64,000 nucleotides of DNA from contig NZ_CP162100.1 in the NCBI RefSeq assembly GCF_040869035.1, forward strand, positions 1,798,001 to 1,862,000. Direction: 5' to 3'. Made by a program: the position numbers and the translations under genes. This DNA is from Vibrio sp. NTOU-M3. GTDB lineage: Bacteria; Pseudomonadota; Gammaproteobacteria; Enterobacterales; Vibrionaceae. Below, one piece after another: positions 1 to 8,874 of the stretch (the first letter of the stretch is position 1; every line of letters begins with the position of its first letter). The notes under the pieces were generated by a model. The model was not told where the DNA came from. It saw only the letters and a list, made by a program, of their open reading frames with translations, and searched no databases.

Positions 1-112
1 TAAAGCCAAACGGCGGTAACCCTTGAATGGCTTCTTTGGAAAATACCCAGCCAAACGCGGCAAACAGCGTGGTGACGACTAAAATAGAGGCAGCTTTACG
101 TTCAGCGTTCAA
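1..112 (-). CDS. EamA/DMT-family transporter, N-terminal fragment
   Basis: Only the first ~37 codons are in the window; the gene continues beyond position 1. Translation begins MLNAERKAASILVV and continues through a hydrophobic stretch into GWVFSKEAIQGLPPFGF, which resembles the first membrane helix of EamA (drug/metabolite transporter) permeases. The proposed start is the TTG at 112-110, preceded by AAGAG at a 9-nt spacing. An in-frame stop lies just upstream of the other TTG (118-116), so no longer start exists. No ATG start is available, which lowers confidence. Transcribed divergently from the glycerophosphodiesterase gene. Confidence 0.55.
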   Translation of the reverse strand, partial: MNAERKAASILVVTTLFAAFGWVFSKEAIQGLPPFGF

Positions 113-353
113 TATCAATTACTCTTAGTATTTATTGTGTTTTACAACGCATTTTTTGTTGTGTGTGTTTGACTATGACAAATTCATTCAGAGAGTTCGA
201 CCGCAGTAATGATGATTTTCTCATTGTCCGAGAAAACACAGTGATTAATTTTTAACCAGCCATACTGTAACAAGCATTTCATCAATTGGGTGACGACAAA
301 ACTCAATCTTGGCGTTATTCTGCGCTTGTTCACGGTATAGAAAGAAGAGAATT

Positions 354-1070
354 ATGTCGCCAATCATTGTCGGCCATCGAGGTGTCTCTGGCCGTTTTCC
401 AGAAAATACACGAGTGAGTATTGAGGCCGCGATTCAGCTTGGCCTGAAATGGATTGAAGTGGATGTTCAACCTACAAAGGACAATGTGTTAGTGGTTTGC
501 CATGATCACACGGTAAATCGTTGCAGCAACGGCTATGGCCGGGTGGATGCTCATACGTTGGCTGAATTACAAACGCTAGACTTTGGGGCTTGGTTTTCAT
601 CGGAGTTTCGTGGTGAATCAATCATGACCTTAGAAGCCCTTCTCCATTTGGCCTCTGTTCACGGCGTAAACCTTAATATCGAAGTGAAGATTGATCAGCA
701 AGACACTGCGGCTGTCACGCAACAATTAAAAACCATGTTAGACAAAGGCCCACTGGAACCTGATGCCATTGTATTGTCGAGTTTTAACCACGATATTATT
801 CGCCAACTCCACCAACATTGTCCGGGGTATCGATTAGCGGTGCTCAGTGACCGGCTACGAAAGAAAGACTGGCAACTGTTAGAAGAAGTAAACGCATTTG
901 GCTGTAACTTAAAGTTCCGCTGGGTTACTCAAAAGCAAGTCCGCATGCTGCAAAACCATGGGTATCAAGTATGGTGCTTTACGGTAAACAACCCACGTAA
1001 GTTGAAGCATTTCTCAATGTTAGATGGCATTTTTTCTGACTATCCCGAACGTTTTCTTAAGGAACAATAG
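354..1070 (+). CDS. ugpQ: Glycerophosphodiester phosphodiesterase (UgpQ/GlpQ type)
   Basis: 238-residue cytosolic enzyme of the GDPD family, which hydrolyses glycerophosphodiesters to glycerol-3-phosphate and an alcohol. Family signatures seen: the N-terminal HRG motif (IIVGHRGVSG), the metal-binding EVDVQ segment, the catalytic HDHTVNR, and IEVKI in the middle. There is no signal peptide, which fits the cytoplasmic UgpQ type rather than periplasmic GlpQ. The ATG at 354 is chosen over an upstream TTG at 309 because a purine-rich AAGAAGAGA lies just before it and the HRG motif then falls at the usual N-terminal position. Apparently monocistronic. Confidence 0.85.
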   Translation: MSPIIVGHRGVSGRFPENTRVSIEAAIQLGLKWIEVDVQPTKDNVLVVCHDHTVNRCSNGYGRVDAHTLAELQTLDFGAWFSSEFRGESIMTLEALLHLASVHGVNLNIEVKIDQQDTAAVTQQLKTMLDKGPLEPDAIVLSSFNHDIIRQLHQHCPGYRLAVLSDRLRKKDWQLLEEVNAFGCNLKFRWVTQKQVRMLQNHGYQVWCFTVNNPRKLKHFSMLDGIFSDYPERFLKEQ

Positions 1071-1090
1071 TTCGCTTTATTGCCCTTAAG
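1056..1090. repeat. Hairpin between convergent ugpQ and maiA
   Basis: CTTAAG...CTTAAG outer arms and CAATA/TATTG inner arms form an imperfect stem spanning the ugpQ stop codon, 5 bases short of the maiA stop. There is no clear T-run, so it may be a weak bidirectional terminator or an mRNA 3'-end stabiliser. Confidence 0.35.
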
Positions 1091-1094
1091 TGCC

Positions 1095-1739
1095 TCAGTT
1101 GGCATCGGGCTGGTTCTCCGGCGCAGCTTTGATAAATGCAGGATGGCTGCTCAGCGCTTCGTAGATGCGTGAGATAATCGGAAATGACGACATATCCACG
1201 TTAAATCGAAGCGCGTTATACACTTGAGGGACAAGGCAAACATCCACCAATGTGATTTGGTTTCCGACGCTGTACATTCCACTGGTTGAAACCAATTTCT
1301 TTTCGAGGGCGTGAAAGCCCAGCGCAATCCAGTGGTGATACCAAGCCATCTTCTGCGCTTCCGTTACCTCAAAATCATCGGTTAAGAATTGCAACACACG
1401 TAAATTGTTAAGGGGATGGATGTCGACAGCAATGTCTTGCGCCAATGCTTTTACAAGATATCGATCTTTTTTTCGTGACGGCGTCACTAAATGCTGAGGA
1501 TAAACCTCATCGAGATAGTCGATGATGGCAAGCGATTGATTTAAGACCACGTCACCATCCACAAGTACAGGCACCAGTTCACTTGGATTAAGCGCTTGGT
1601 AGCGAGCAGTGTGTTGCTCGCCTCCCTCTTTGATCAAGTGAACCGAATGATGTTCATAGTCGAGCTGCTTAAGGTTTAGCGCAATCCGCACCCGATAGGC
1701 TGCGGATGAACGCCAGTAACCATAGAGTTGAATCGCCAT
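1095..1739 (-). CDS. maiA: Maleylacetoacetate isomerase (zeta-class GST)
   Basis: 214 aa. Glutathione-dependent isomerisation of maleylacetoacetate to fumarylacetoacetate, a late step of tyrosine/homogentisate catabolism. The zeta-GST signature near the N-terminus ([16 protein letters not shown]) carries the catalytic serine; the cysteine of the eukaryotic SSCS form is alanine here. NPSELVPVL and the [12 protein letters not shown] helix are typical of the glutathione site. Last gene of the hppD-hmgA-fahA-maiA operon; its ATG overlaps the fahA stop (TAATG), implying translational coupling. Confidence 0.92.
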   Translation of the reverse strand: MAIQLYGYWRSSAAYRVRIALNLKQLDYEHHSVHLIKEGGEQHTARYQALNPSELVPVLVDGDVVLNQSLAIIDYLDEVYPQHLVTPSRKKDRYLVKALAQDIAVDIHPLNNLRVLQFLTDDFEVTEAQKMAWYHHWIALGFHALEKKLVSTSGMYSVGNQITLVDVCLVPQVYNALRFNVDMSSFPIISRIYEALSSHPAFIKAAPENQPDAN

Positions 1740-2749
1740 TAATACTTCACCACGCGTTGGTCGATGCTACCGAAGATGCTATTGCCATCTACATCACGCA
1801 TTTCCATTCTGATGCGGTCGCCAAATTTCATAAATGACGTCGACGGTTTACCATCGCGTATGGTTTCGATCATCCGAACTTCCGCAATGCACGAATACCC
1901 AACACCGCCTTCTTTAATCGCGGTGCCATATTCTGTGCCTTGTTTGTTGGATACGGTGCCAGAGCCAATAATCGCCCCTGCCGACAATGGACGCGTTTTC
2001 GCAGCATGGGAGACCAGTTGAGGGAATTCAAACGTCATGTCTACCCCCGCATTTGGGCAGCCAAACGGTTCGTCATTGTAGTAAGACAGCAAAGGTAGAT
2101 TCACTTTGCCACCATCCCATGCCTGTCCCAATTCATCCGGCGTAACAGCCACCGGAGAAAAAACCGATGATGGCTTTGATTGGAAGAAGCCAAATCCTTT
2201 GGATAATTCTCCCGGGATCAAACCACGCAGTGACACATCATTCACCAGCATCAGCAGGCGAATGCATTCTGCCGCTTGTTGATTCGATGCGCCCATGGGA
2301 ACATCGTCAGTGATCACGGCCACTTCTCCCTCGAAATCGATTCCCCATTCTTCGCTGCCAAGTGGAATGTCATCTCTCGGGCCGATAAACGCATCAGAGC
2401 CGCCTTGGTACATCAGCGGATCGGTCCAGAAGCTGGCGGGCATTTCGGCATTTCTTGCTTTGCGTACCAGCTCAACATGGTTCACGTAGGCAGAACCATC
2501 TGCCCACTGAAAGGCACGTGGTAGAGGCGATTCACATAAGGTTTCATCAAAGGTGATTTCATTTACTAATTCGCCATTGTTCAACGCAGTAGAGACTTCA
2601 TTGAGCTGAGGAGCAACATTTTCCCAATTGTCCAAAGCTTGCTGCATGGTCTCGGCGATCTCCGGTACGGCAACACACTTGCTTAAATCTTTGTTGACGA
2701 CAACAAGCAAACCATCACGGTTTTCATTCTTCAGGGTCGCTAATTTCAT
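1739..2749 (-). CDS. fahA: Fumarylacetoacetate hydrolase family protein (fumarylacetoacetase)
   Basis: 336 aa. Predicted to hydrolyse fumarylacetoacetate to fumarate and acetoacetate, the final step of tyrosine degradation. FAH-fold motifs seen: the metal-binding [16 protein letters not shown], the LVNDVSLRG segment, [17 protein letters not shown], and [15 protein letters not shown]. It is shorter than the mammalian ~420-aa enzyme and matches the compact bacterial form. An AGGGA lies 6 nt before the ATG. Placed between hmgA and maiA, so the pathway role is well supported by context. Confidence 0.92.
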   Translation of the reverse strand: MKLATLKNENRDGLLVVVNKDLSKCVAVPEIAETMQQALDNWENVAPQLNEVSTALNNGELVNEITFDETLCESPLPRAFQWADGSAYVNHVELVRKARNAEMPASFWTDPLMYQGGSDAFIGPRDDIPLGSEEWGIDFEGEVAVITDDVPMGASNQQAAECIRLLMLVNDVSLRGLIPGELSKGFGFFQSKPSSVFSPVAVTPDELGQAWDGGKVNLPLLSYYNDEPFGCPNAGVDMTFEFPQLVSHAAKTRPLSAGAIIGSGTVSNKQGTEYGTAIKEGGVGYSCIAEVRMIETIRDGKPSTSFMKFGDRIRMEMRDVDGNSIFGSIDQRVVKY

Positions 2750-2758
2750 ATTCTTTCC

Positions 2759-3898
2759 CTATTTAGCAGCGCTCTCTTTCCAACTGTAGACATACGCTTT
2801 GTTTTCCACTTTTTGTGCTTCTTCACCAAAGTTAAGTGCATGACGCGTATCAATCATCACAGCGACTTCGTCGGTGAATTTTTTCTCATGCGCTTGTCCC
2901 GCTTTGAAGGCCTTTGGATGCGGGCCATGGGCAAATCCGGCAGGATGAAAAGTCACCATACCCGCTTCGATATTGTCGCGGCTAAAAAAGTCACCCGCAT
3001 GGTAAAACAGCACTTCATCATAGTCATCATTATTGTGGTAGAACGGCACTTTCAACGCACCGGAATCGCTCTCGATTGGGCGCGGTACAAACGTACAAAT
3101 TACAAACCCATTCCCGACAAAGGTAGTGTGCGCAGATGGGGGTAAATGATAGCGATGAGACATGAGCGGACGTATGTCTCGCCAGTTCAATTTGACCACG
3201 GAAAGATCGCCATGCCATCCGATGGCATCAAGCGGGTTAAATGGGTATGTGATCACGCTGACTTGGTCATGGCGCTTAACCTGAACTTGGGTTTGTTGCT
3301 CTGAATATTGAGCGCGAAATGAATCGTTGATCGAAGGAACTTCAAGCACTGCTGGGTCAAATACCGCATGATTTCCCACCAAACCTTTTTCCGGCAAAGA
3401 ATACGCCGCGTCGGTATTTTCAATCATCAAGATAAACATGGGTGCGCTTGGCTCAAGTCGCCAGTTGGTTGAACGCGGGATCATCACATAATCTCCTTCG
3501 CTCACTTCAAGGTGCCCATAGTCAGAATACAGGTCGGCGCTCCCTTGATGAATGAATAGCAAATCATCACCATCGGCATTGCGGACTAAAAATTCCATCT
3601 TCTCATCTAACCGCCAGACGCGAATTTTACAGTCATTGTTGTGCAATAAATGCGGAACGGTCCAAGGAGAGTATTTCGCTGCACTTTCCACCAAATTGAA
3701 GTTGAATGCACGTGGTCTAAGCTCGCCTTCCCACTCACTCCAACCTGTTGGGGCATGTTGATGATGAAAGTGCGCTGCCGGGCCGAAAAAACCACTTCTT
3801 CCCGCTTCTCGCTCATAAATTGCTTCATCAGGAAAATCGGCATGGGCTTGTTTGGAGCACACCCCCTCCCGATGTGGAAAAGAAATCCATTTATGCAT
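2759..3898 (-). CDS. hmgA: Homogentisate 1,2-dioxygenase
   Basis: 379 aa cupin-fold Fe(II) dioxygenase opening the ring of homogentisate to maleylacetoacetate. The C-terminal half carries the iron-ligand region (YHNNDDYDEVLFYHAG and FHPAGFAHGPHP) expected of HmgA. It starts inside the end of hppD: an 8-bp overlap, with GAGGAG 9 nt before the ATG, so the two dioxygenases are coupled. Loss of this enzyme is known in vibrios to cause homogentisate accumulation and pyomelanin; the frame here is intact. Confidence 0.93.
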   Translation of the reverse strand: MHKWISFPHREGVCSKQAHADFPDEAIYEREAGRSGFFGPAAHFHHQHAPTGWSEWEGELRPRAFNFNLVESAAKYSPWTVPHLLHNNDCKIRVWRLDEKMEFLVRNADGDDLLFIHQGSADLYSDYGHLEVSEGDYVMIPRSTNWRLEPSAPMFILMIENTDAAYSLPEKGLVGNHAVFDPAVLEVPSINDSFRAQYSEQQTQVQVKRHDQVSVITYPFNPLDAIGWHGDLSVVKLNWRDIRPLMSHRYHLPPSAHTTFVGNGFVICTFVPRPIESDSGALKVPFYHNNDDYDEVLFYHAGDFFSRDNIEAGMVTFHPAGFAHGPHPKAFKAGQAHEKKFTDEVAVMIDTRHALNFGEEAQKVENKAYVYSWKESAAK

Positions 3899-4964
3899 CG
3901 TTGAGTACTCCTCGGCGAATTTGATCTTCTTCTATCGATTCAAACAGCGCTTTAAAGTTACCTTCACCAAATCCTTCATTGCCCTTGCGCTGAATGATTT
4001 CAAAGAACACCGGACCAATTACGGTCTGGGTGAATATTTGCAGCAAAATGCCGTCTTTCATAGGTGCACCATCGATTAAGATACGCAAATCACGCAGCGC
4101 TTCGATATCTTCACTGTGCCCTTCAACACGCTCATTAACCTTTTCATAGTAGGTGTCTGGCGTTGGCATAAAGTCCATTCCTCGGTCACGAAGGGTGCGA
4201 ACTGTGGTATAGATGTCATCGGTGGTTAGTGCGATGTGCTGGATGCCTTCGCCGTTGTACTCTCGGATAAACTCTTCAATTTGCGATTTGTCATCTGACG
4301 ACTCATTGATGGGGATCCGGATCTTTCCACATGGTGCGGTCATCGCTTTACTCACCAGCCCTGTCAACTTACCTTCGATATCGAAGTAGCGGATCTCACG
4401 GAAACTACCAATGCGTTCATAGAAGTTCGCCCATACTTCCATGTTGCCTTGCTTGACGTTGTGCGTTAGGTGGTCAATCTCATACAAACCGACGTCCATT
4501 TTGCTAAGGCGGGAATCCACATCGCCGTAAAAAACGAAATCCACATCGTAAATGCTTTGTTTTCCGTAACGATCGACGAAATACAGTAAGCTGCCACCAA
4601 TGCCGTAGATTGCCGGAATACTGAGCTCCATTGGCCCAATTTCTGTCACATACGCTTTGCCACCGTTGTTCAGTGCCTGCTCCAACGCGGTTGTCGAATT
4701 TTGCACCCGAAAAGCCATACCGCACACCGACGGACCATGTTCTTTCGCAAATTCTTCCGCCTGACTATGGGGTTGTGCATTGACGATGAAATTAATGTCA
4801 CCTTGGCGATAGAGCCATGCTTCTTTTGAACGATGCTTTGCCACTTCAGCAAACCCCAGTGAATTAAAGAGCGTTTTTAATGCCTCAATTCCTTTTGTAT
4901 CCGCCGCGGTGTATTCAACAAACTCAAACCCGTCGGTACCAAGGGGGTTATACAGTTCAGACAT
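3891..4964 (-). CDS. hppD: 4-hydroxyphenylpyruvate dioxygenase
   Basis: 357 aa. Converts 4-hydroxyphenylpyruvate to homogentisate. Two vicinal-oxygen-chelate halves are visible. Probable iron ligands sit in YEIDHLTHNV, EGIQHIALTT and VFFEIIQRKG, the last being the usual HppD C-terminal glutamate motif. Start set at the ATG 4964 with AAGGAG six bases upstream; a TTG two codons earlier directly abuts that SD and is unlikely. First gene of the tyrosine-catabolic operon; the long AT-rich leader upstream probably holds its promoter and operator. Confidence 0.94.
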   Translation of the reverse strand: MSELYNPLGTDGFEFVEYTAADTKGIEALKTLFNSLGFAEVAKHRSKEAWLYRQGDINFIVNAQPHSQAEEFAKEHGPSVCGMAFRVQNSTTALEQALNNGGKAYVTEIGPMELSIPAIYGIGGSLLYFVDRYGKQSIYDVDFVFYGDVDSRLSKMDVGLYEIDHLTHNVKQGNMEVWANFYERIGSFREIRYFDIEGKLTGLVSKAMTAPCGKIRIPINESSDDKSQIEEFIREYNGEGIQHIALTTDDIYTTVRTLRDRGMDFMPTPDTYYEKVNERVEGHSEDIEALRDLRILIDGAPMKDGILLQIFTQTVIGPVFFEIIQRKGNEGFGEGNFKALFESIEEDQIRRGVLNDA

Positions 4965-5442
4965 TGGCAACTCCTTCCGTTTCTTTGCTTTTAGTCATCT
5001 TTTAAAACTGAATTACCCACTGAAAAAAAGAAACCTTCGGCCCTCAATTCGCTAAACTAGAGAAAGCAGAATTAAGTGTAATATTTACATTACATTAACA
5101 TCCCCATCTTTAGCAAAATCCAAAATAAGTCATTTAAATACAAAAGATTAGATTCAATAACATCAATAGTACCAATAAGAAAAAAGTGTATTTTAGAGTA
5201 CTCTCATGCTTACAATGTACATTTCATTAACATCTCATCTATTCAATGCATTTCTAACCAATTCATAAACAAATGAACAGCTCACATCAGAAGTAGTGAT
5301 TAATTCCAAACAAAACATCAAATTCAATAATTATCACCAACAATCAGACACAAATAGAGACATATTTATTGATTTAACTCAGTGTTAAAGCGCATCAAAC
5401 GGCGGTATGGTATCGGCCTCTGTTCCCTCATGAGGTATAACC
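4965..5442. other. AT-rich divergent intergenic region hppD / peptidase
   Basis: 478 bp without a gene. It must hold the promoters of the leftward tyrosine operon and the rightward peptidase. At 5077-5089 there is a perfect interrupted palindrome TGTAA-N3-TTACA. It resembles a TyrR box (TGTAAA-N6-TTTACA) but the spacing is too short, so I do not name the regulator. A related TTACAATGTACA lies near 5211. GAGG seven bases before 5443 supports that start. Confidence 0.4.
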
Positions 5443-6549
5443 ATGACTCAAGTGAATCAAGAACGCTTAGTTGAACACTTTATCCAGCTAGTAAAAATCG
5501 ACAGCGAATCACGCAACGAAAAACAAATCGCCGAGACACTGGCTGAACAGCTAGGTGAAATGGGCTTTACTGTACACAAACTTCCAGTACCTGAAGACGT
5601 TTCTAACGGCTTTAACGTCTATGCTCGCCTTGAAGGTAAGCTTGATGACAGCATCGTATTTAGCTGCCATATGGATACGGTAACTCCGGGAATCGGCATC
5701 GAACCTATCATTGAAGATGGCATCATTCGCTCAAAAGGCGACACTATCTTAGGTGGTGACGATAAATCAGGTATTGCAGCTGTGATGGAAGCTGTTCGTT
5801 GTATCCAAGCGGAAAACAAAGAACACAAAACCATCGAGATCGCATTTACGGTTCACGAAGAAGGCGGTTTATTTGGCTCGCTTCACTTCGATATGGATTA
5901 CATTCAGTCAGATAAAGCGATCGTTCTTGATACAGGCGGTCCAATCGGTACCATCGTGAACTCAGCACCAGGCCAACAAAAAATTGTTGCTCACATTAAA
6001 GGCCGCCCTGCTCACGCTGGTCTAGCACCAGAAGAAGGGATCAGCGCAATCCAAGTGGCTGCTGATGCCATCACGCAAATGAAGCTGCTTCGCATTGATG
6101 AAGAAACGACAGCAAACATTGGTGTTGTACGCGGTGGTCAGGCAACGAATATTGTCATGCCAGCACTTGAAATTGTGGCTGAAGCACGCTCACTGAATGC
6201 TGATAAACTTGATCAACAAGTCGCTCATATGATTGAAACTTTCCAAGCAACTGCAGAAAAACACGGTGCAGAAGTCGAGATTGAATCGAGCAGAGCATAC
6301 AATGCGTTCGTTATCGCAGATGATCACCCTCACATTCTAGCCATCAAATCGTCTTTTGAAGCGGTTGGCCTAGAACCATTCACTAAACGTACGGGTGGTG
6401 GTAGTGACGCGAATAACTTCAACGAAAAAGGGTTAACCACAGTAAACCTTTCTACGGGAATGGCAAAAGTTCATACTACGGAAGAGCATATTGCTGTCTC
6501 AGATATGGTAAAAATCACTGAATTTGTTAAGCATTACTTAACTAACTAA
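5443..6549 (+). CDS. M20-family metallopeptidase (peptidase T-like)
   Basis: 368 aa cytosolic di-zinc aminopeptidase of the PepT-like M20 group. Seen: the first metal/catalytic motif SCHMDTV (His76, Asp78), the bridging aspartate in LGGDDKSG (around 106-107), the catalytic/metal glutamate pair in TVHEEGG (139-140), VLDTGGP, a central lid domain beginning near HIKGRPAHAG, and a late ligand region TGGGSDANNF. It is shorter than enterobacterial PepT (~408 aa) and closer to the Bacillus YqjE-like form, so substrate (tripeptides) is inferred. Single gene with its own terminator. Confidence 0.85.
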   Translation: MTQVNQERLVEHFIQLVKIDSESRNEKQIAETLAEQLGEMGFTVHKLPVPEDVSNGFNVYARLEGKLDDSIVFSCHMDTVTPGIGIEPIIEDGIIRSKGDTILGGDDKSGIAAVMEAVRCIQAENKEHKTIEIAFTVHEEGGLFGSLHFDMDYIQSDKAIVLDTGGPIGTIVNSAPGQQKIVAHIKGRPAHAGLAPEEGISAIQVAADAITQMKLLRIDEETTANIGVVRGGQATNIVMPALEIVAEARSLNADKLDQQVAHMIETFQATAEKHGAEVEIESSRAYNAFVIADDHPHILAIKSSFEAVGLEPFTKRTGGGSDANNFNEKGLTTVNLSTGMAKVHTTEEHIAVSDMVKITEFVKHYLTN

Positions 6550-6579
6550 TTAGTTTTGGTTAAATCTGTTGATTGCGTG

Positions 6580-6607
6580 AGGCTGCTCTCAGGAGCGGCC
6601 TTTTTAT
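6580..6607 (+). terminator. Rho-independent terminator after the M20 peptidase
   Basis: GGCTGCTC-TCAG-GAGCGGCC stem with one mismatch, followed by TTTTT. Confidence 0.75.
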
Positions 6608-6640
6608 GGGTAATTTATTTATTTTCATACATTTACGCTA

Positions 6641-6671
6641 TTGACCTTCCCCTAGGGGATCCCTTTATAGT
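6641..6671 (+). promoter_or_regulatory. MerR/CueR-type promoter 1
   Basis: TTGACC (6641-6646), a 19-bp spacer, and TATAGT (6666-6671). The overlong spacer contains the palindrome CCCCTAGGGG (6649-6658). A 19-bp spacer with a central dyad beginning CCTTCCCC is the hallmark of promoters untwisted by CueR/MerR regulators. It points at a copper-responsive transcript starting near 6678. No ORF of meaningful size follows before the hairpin-T-run at 6772-6792. Confidence 0.7.
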
Positions 6672-6677
6672 ATTTAA

Positions 6678-6792
6678 CGTTTATCATTAAAGATACGTTA
6701 TACGTCCCTTCTCTACGTATATGCCGGATAACCATTTTTATATCGCTTCTGTGGTGTTATTTTCACTTCCGACGTATCTTTAATGATTTTTT
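6678..6792 (+). ncRNA. Predicted copper-responsive small RNA
   Basis: A transcript from the MerR-type promoter at 6641-6671 would begin near 6678. It would end at a run of Ts (6787-6792) directly after a 16-base arm (6772-6787) that is a perfect inverted repeat of 6683-6698. The whole ~115-nt RNA would therefore fold back on itself, 5' end against 3' end. The intervening 73 nt contain a competing short hairpin (ATACGT/ACGTAT with loop CCCTTCTCT around 6699-6720). No convincing ORF with a ribosome site is seen. Existence and size are inferred from promoter plus terminator only. Confidence 0.45.
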
Positions 6793-6935
6793 CTTTCTAC
6801 TTCTCCTACTCCAACATTAATTCCCTTAGTTCTGCTTCAACCTCATCACAATCAAGCTGATATTTCCCTGTTAAATTTATGTGTACTGTTGATGTTGAGC
6901 TGCTAAATTTGCCGCTTACAATACGATTTGTCCCC

Positions 6936-6966
6936 TTGACCTTACCCCTAGGGCAAACTTTATTAT
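6936..6966 (+). promoter_or_regulatory. MerR/CueR-type promoter 2, for the cus operon
   Basis: TTGACC (6936-6941), a 19-bp spacer with the dyad ACCCCTAGGGC, and TATTAT (6961-6966). The same architecture as the promoter ~295 bp upstream. It lies 30 bp before the His/Met/Cys-rich protein start at 6996, so it is the likely copper-inducible promoter of that gene and cusCBA. The regulator gene itself is not in the window. Confidence 0.75.
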
Positions 6967-6995
6967 GTCGAAACTTCATTTAGTTAGGGCTTGCA

Positions 6996-7397
6996 ATGCG
7001 TTACTCACGACTTCGCATTTTTTGGATTACAGCACTCAGCATTATGACAATGCTGGTGTCGTCTGTTGTATCCAGCGCCCCACTAATGACCTTTCATATG
7101 CTCAGCAATAACCAGACTCAAATGATGTCTAGTCATTGCGGCGAGCCAAGCTCAGACACAATGCAACATCACGACACAAGCCACACGATGAAACACCAAA
7201 GCAGTTTTATGGCGTGTGCTGGTGATGTAGACATGCAACACAATTGCTGCGGTGCAACCTGTGTCAGCGTTCTCGGTTTTGTTCCTGTTACTACAAATTC
7301 CGCCTTACTCCCTGCCCAATTGGCACTCATCCCCCATGAGCCTTTGCTGGTTGCAGTGAGTCGCGGCCGATCCCTTTACCGCCCTCCTATAGCATAA
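6996..7397 (+). CDS. Small exported His/Met/Cys-rich protein, probable copper binder
   Basis: 133 aa. A hydrophobic N-terminal segment (residues ~8-28, ending VSSAP) looks like a signal peptide. The middle is rich in metal ligands: MMSSHCGEP, QHHDTSHTMKH, MACAGDVDMQHNCCGATC. The C-terminal SLYRPPIA resembles the tail of DUF2946/CzcI-like small proteins that precede RND metal-efflux genes. No enzymatic motif. First gene after the CueR-type promoter and 74 bp before cusC, so a periplasmic copper-binding or sensing role is inferred. AGGG lies just before the ATG. Confidence 0.65.
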   Translation: MRYSRLRIFWITALSIMTMLVSSVVSSAPLMTFHMLSNNQTQMMSSHCGEPSSDTMQHHDTSHTMKHQSSFMACAGDVDMQHNCCGATCVSVLGFVPVTTNSALLPAQLALIPHEPLLVAVSRGRSLYRPPIA

Positions 7398-7470
7398 ATC
7401 CTCTTTCACTCTTGATGCCGTTTGCTATTGCAACGGCGAGTTTTAGCACGCCTTTTTAGGCGCATATAAA

Positions 7471-8856
7471 GTGGATTTATTTGTGAAAATGACCCCAAGC
7501 TTACTGGCACTTTCTATAAGTGCTATGGCATTGGTCAGCTCACCCGTATTTTCTGCCGTACAAGCGGCCCAGACTACGCAGTCAGCAACCAATGTCGATT
7601 CTTTAACGCTTCTCATCGAGCAAGCACTGGCTCACGATGCAAGTAGAAAACAGTTTTACGCACAATCTCAGGCGATGAGGGAAACGGGTGTTGCGAGTTC
7701 AACACTCATGGATCCAAAACTAAAAGTCGGTTTTGGTGGCTTACCCGTTGATAGTTTCAAATTTGATGACGATCCGATGACCAATATTTCAGTTGGATTG
7801 ATGCAGCAATTTGAAAGAGGCGACACTCTCGATTTACAAGCGAAAAAAACCAATCAACAAGCTGATGGTATTGCGCTGAAGGTCTCTGCAAGAGAGCTTG
7901 ATGTAGCTAATAACATGACCAAGCTATGGCTTGAACTTGGCTATCAACAACAAGCAAGAAAAATCCTGACTCAGAATAAACAGCTGATGTCGGAACTTGC
8001 ACGCTACATTCAAACTAACTATTCAATTGGTAAAAGTGAAGCTCAAGATCTGCTTAACGCTCAACTTCAAGTCAGCAAGCTTGATGAGAAGTTACAAGCC
8101 AACTTACAAGTACAAAACCGCATCATCTCTCAGCTCTCTGAATGGCTTGGCTCTGACTGGCTTGCAACCAATCAACACATTCAAGCTTCTAACCAACTCA
8201 ACTGGGCGTTGCTTAATCAACGATTAAGTGAAGGCAATCAAACCAAGCATTACGCACAGCTTAGCCAACATCCGCTGATCAAAATGGCCGATGTGACAAT
8301 AAAAACCAATCAAACTCAGGTTGAAATCGCCGAACAGGCTTACAACCCGCAATTCGGTGTTGAAGTCATGTACGCCTATCGCCAAGCCAATAACATGCGT
8401 GGAGAACCCGCATCTGACTTGGTCAGTGCCTACCTCACCATGGACATTCCCCTTTTCACCGGGAATCGTCAGGATAAAAATCATGCGGCTGCGCAATATC
8501 AAGTCGGAGCCGCAAAGTCTCAAAAAGATCAGCTACTAGCGCAGATGAATGCTCAGATGAACGCTTTACTCGTTGACAAACACAACCTTGAACAGCGATT
8601 AGCTCGTTATCAAGGAACCTTGCTCACACAAGCAAAAGCACGAACCAAGGCTGTTGAACGAGGGTATCAAAACAATACCTCTCAATTTAACGATGTGATT
8701 CTGGCAGCACGTGATGAGCTCAGCCTCCAACTTGAAGAGCTGCGTCTCGTGACGGATCTCAATATTGTTCAGAGTAATTTAGCGTCACTACTGAACGGTT
8801 TTGAGTTTTCGACTCAGACACCGGTTATCACGCAAACATCATCAGCAAACGACTAA
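7471..8856 (+). CDS. cusC: Outer-membrane channel of Cus-type RND copper efflux
   Basis: 461 aa TolC/OEP-family protein with a signal peptide (about residues 1-32, LVSSPVFSAVQAAQ). Two repeated helical/strand OEP halves are visible, with long coiled regions (for example residues ~130-210 and ~340-430). It would trimerise as the outer-membrane exit duct for CusBA. The start used is the GTG at 7471 with AGG ten bases upstream; a GTG at 7483 or ATG at 7489 is possible without changing the mature protein. Only 18 bp separate it from cusB. Family assignment is firm; copper specificity comes from the neighbours. Confidence 0.85.
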   Translation: MDLFVKMTPSLLALSISAMALVSSPVFSAVQAAQTTQSATNVDSLTLLIEQALAHDASRKQFYAQSQAMRETGVASSTLMDPKLKVGFGGLPVDSFKFDDDPMTNISVGLMQQFERGDTLDLQAKKTNQQADGIALKVSARELDVANNMTKLWLELGYQQQARKILTQNKQLMSELARYIQTNYSIGKSEAQDLLNAQLQVSKLDEKLQANLQVQNRIISQLSEWLGSDWLATNQHIQASNQLNWALLNQRLSEGNQTKHYAQLSQHPLIKMADVTIKTNQTQVEIAEQAYNPQFGVEVMYAYRQANNMRGEPASDLVSAYLTMDIPLFTGNRQDKNHAAAQYQVGAAKSQKDQLLAQMNAQMNALLVDKHNLEQRLARYQGTLLTQAKARTKAVERGYQNNTSQFNDVILAARDELSLQLEELRLVTDLNIVQSNLASLLNGFEFSTQTPVITQTSSAND

Positions 8857-8874
8857 TCTCTGCGAGGAAAAATT

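Noticed and set aside
5077..5089. TyrR box upstream of hppD
   Set aside because: TGTAA-N3-TTACA has the half-sites but three bases less spacing than TyrR boxes allow; the regulator is left unnamed.
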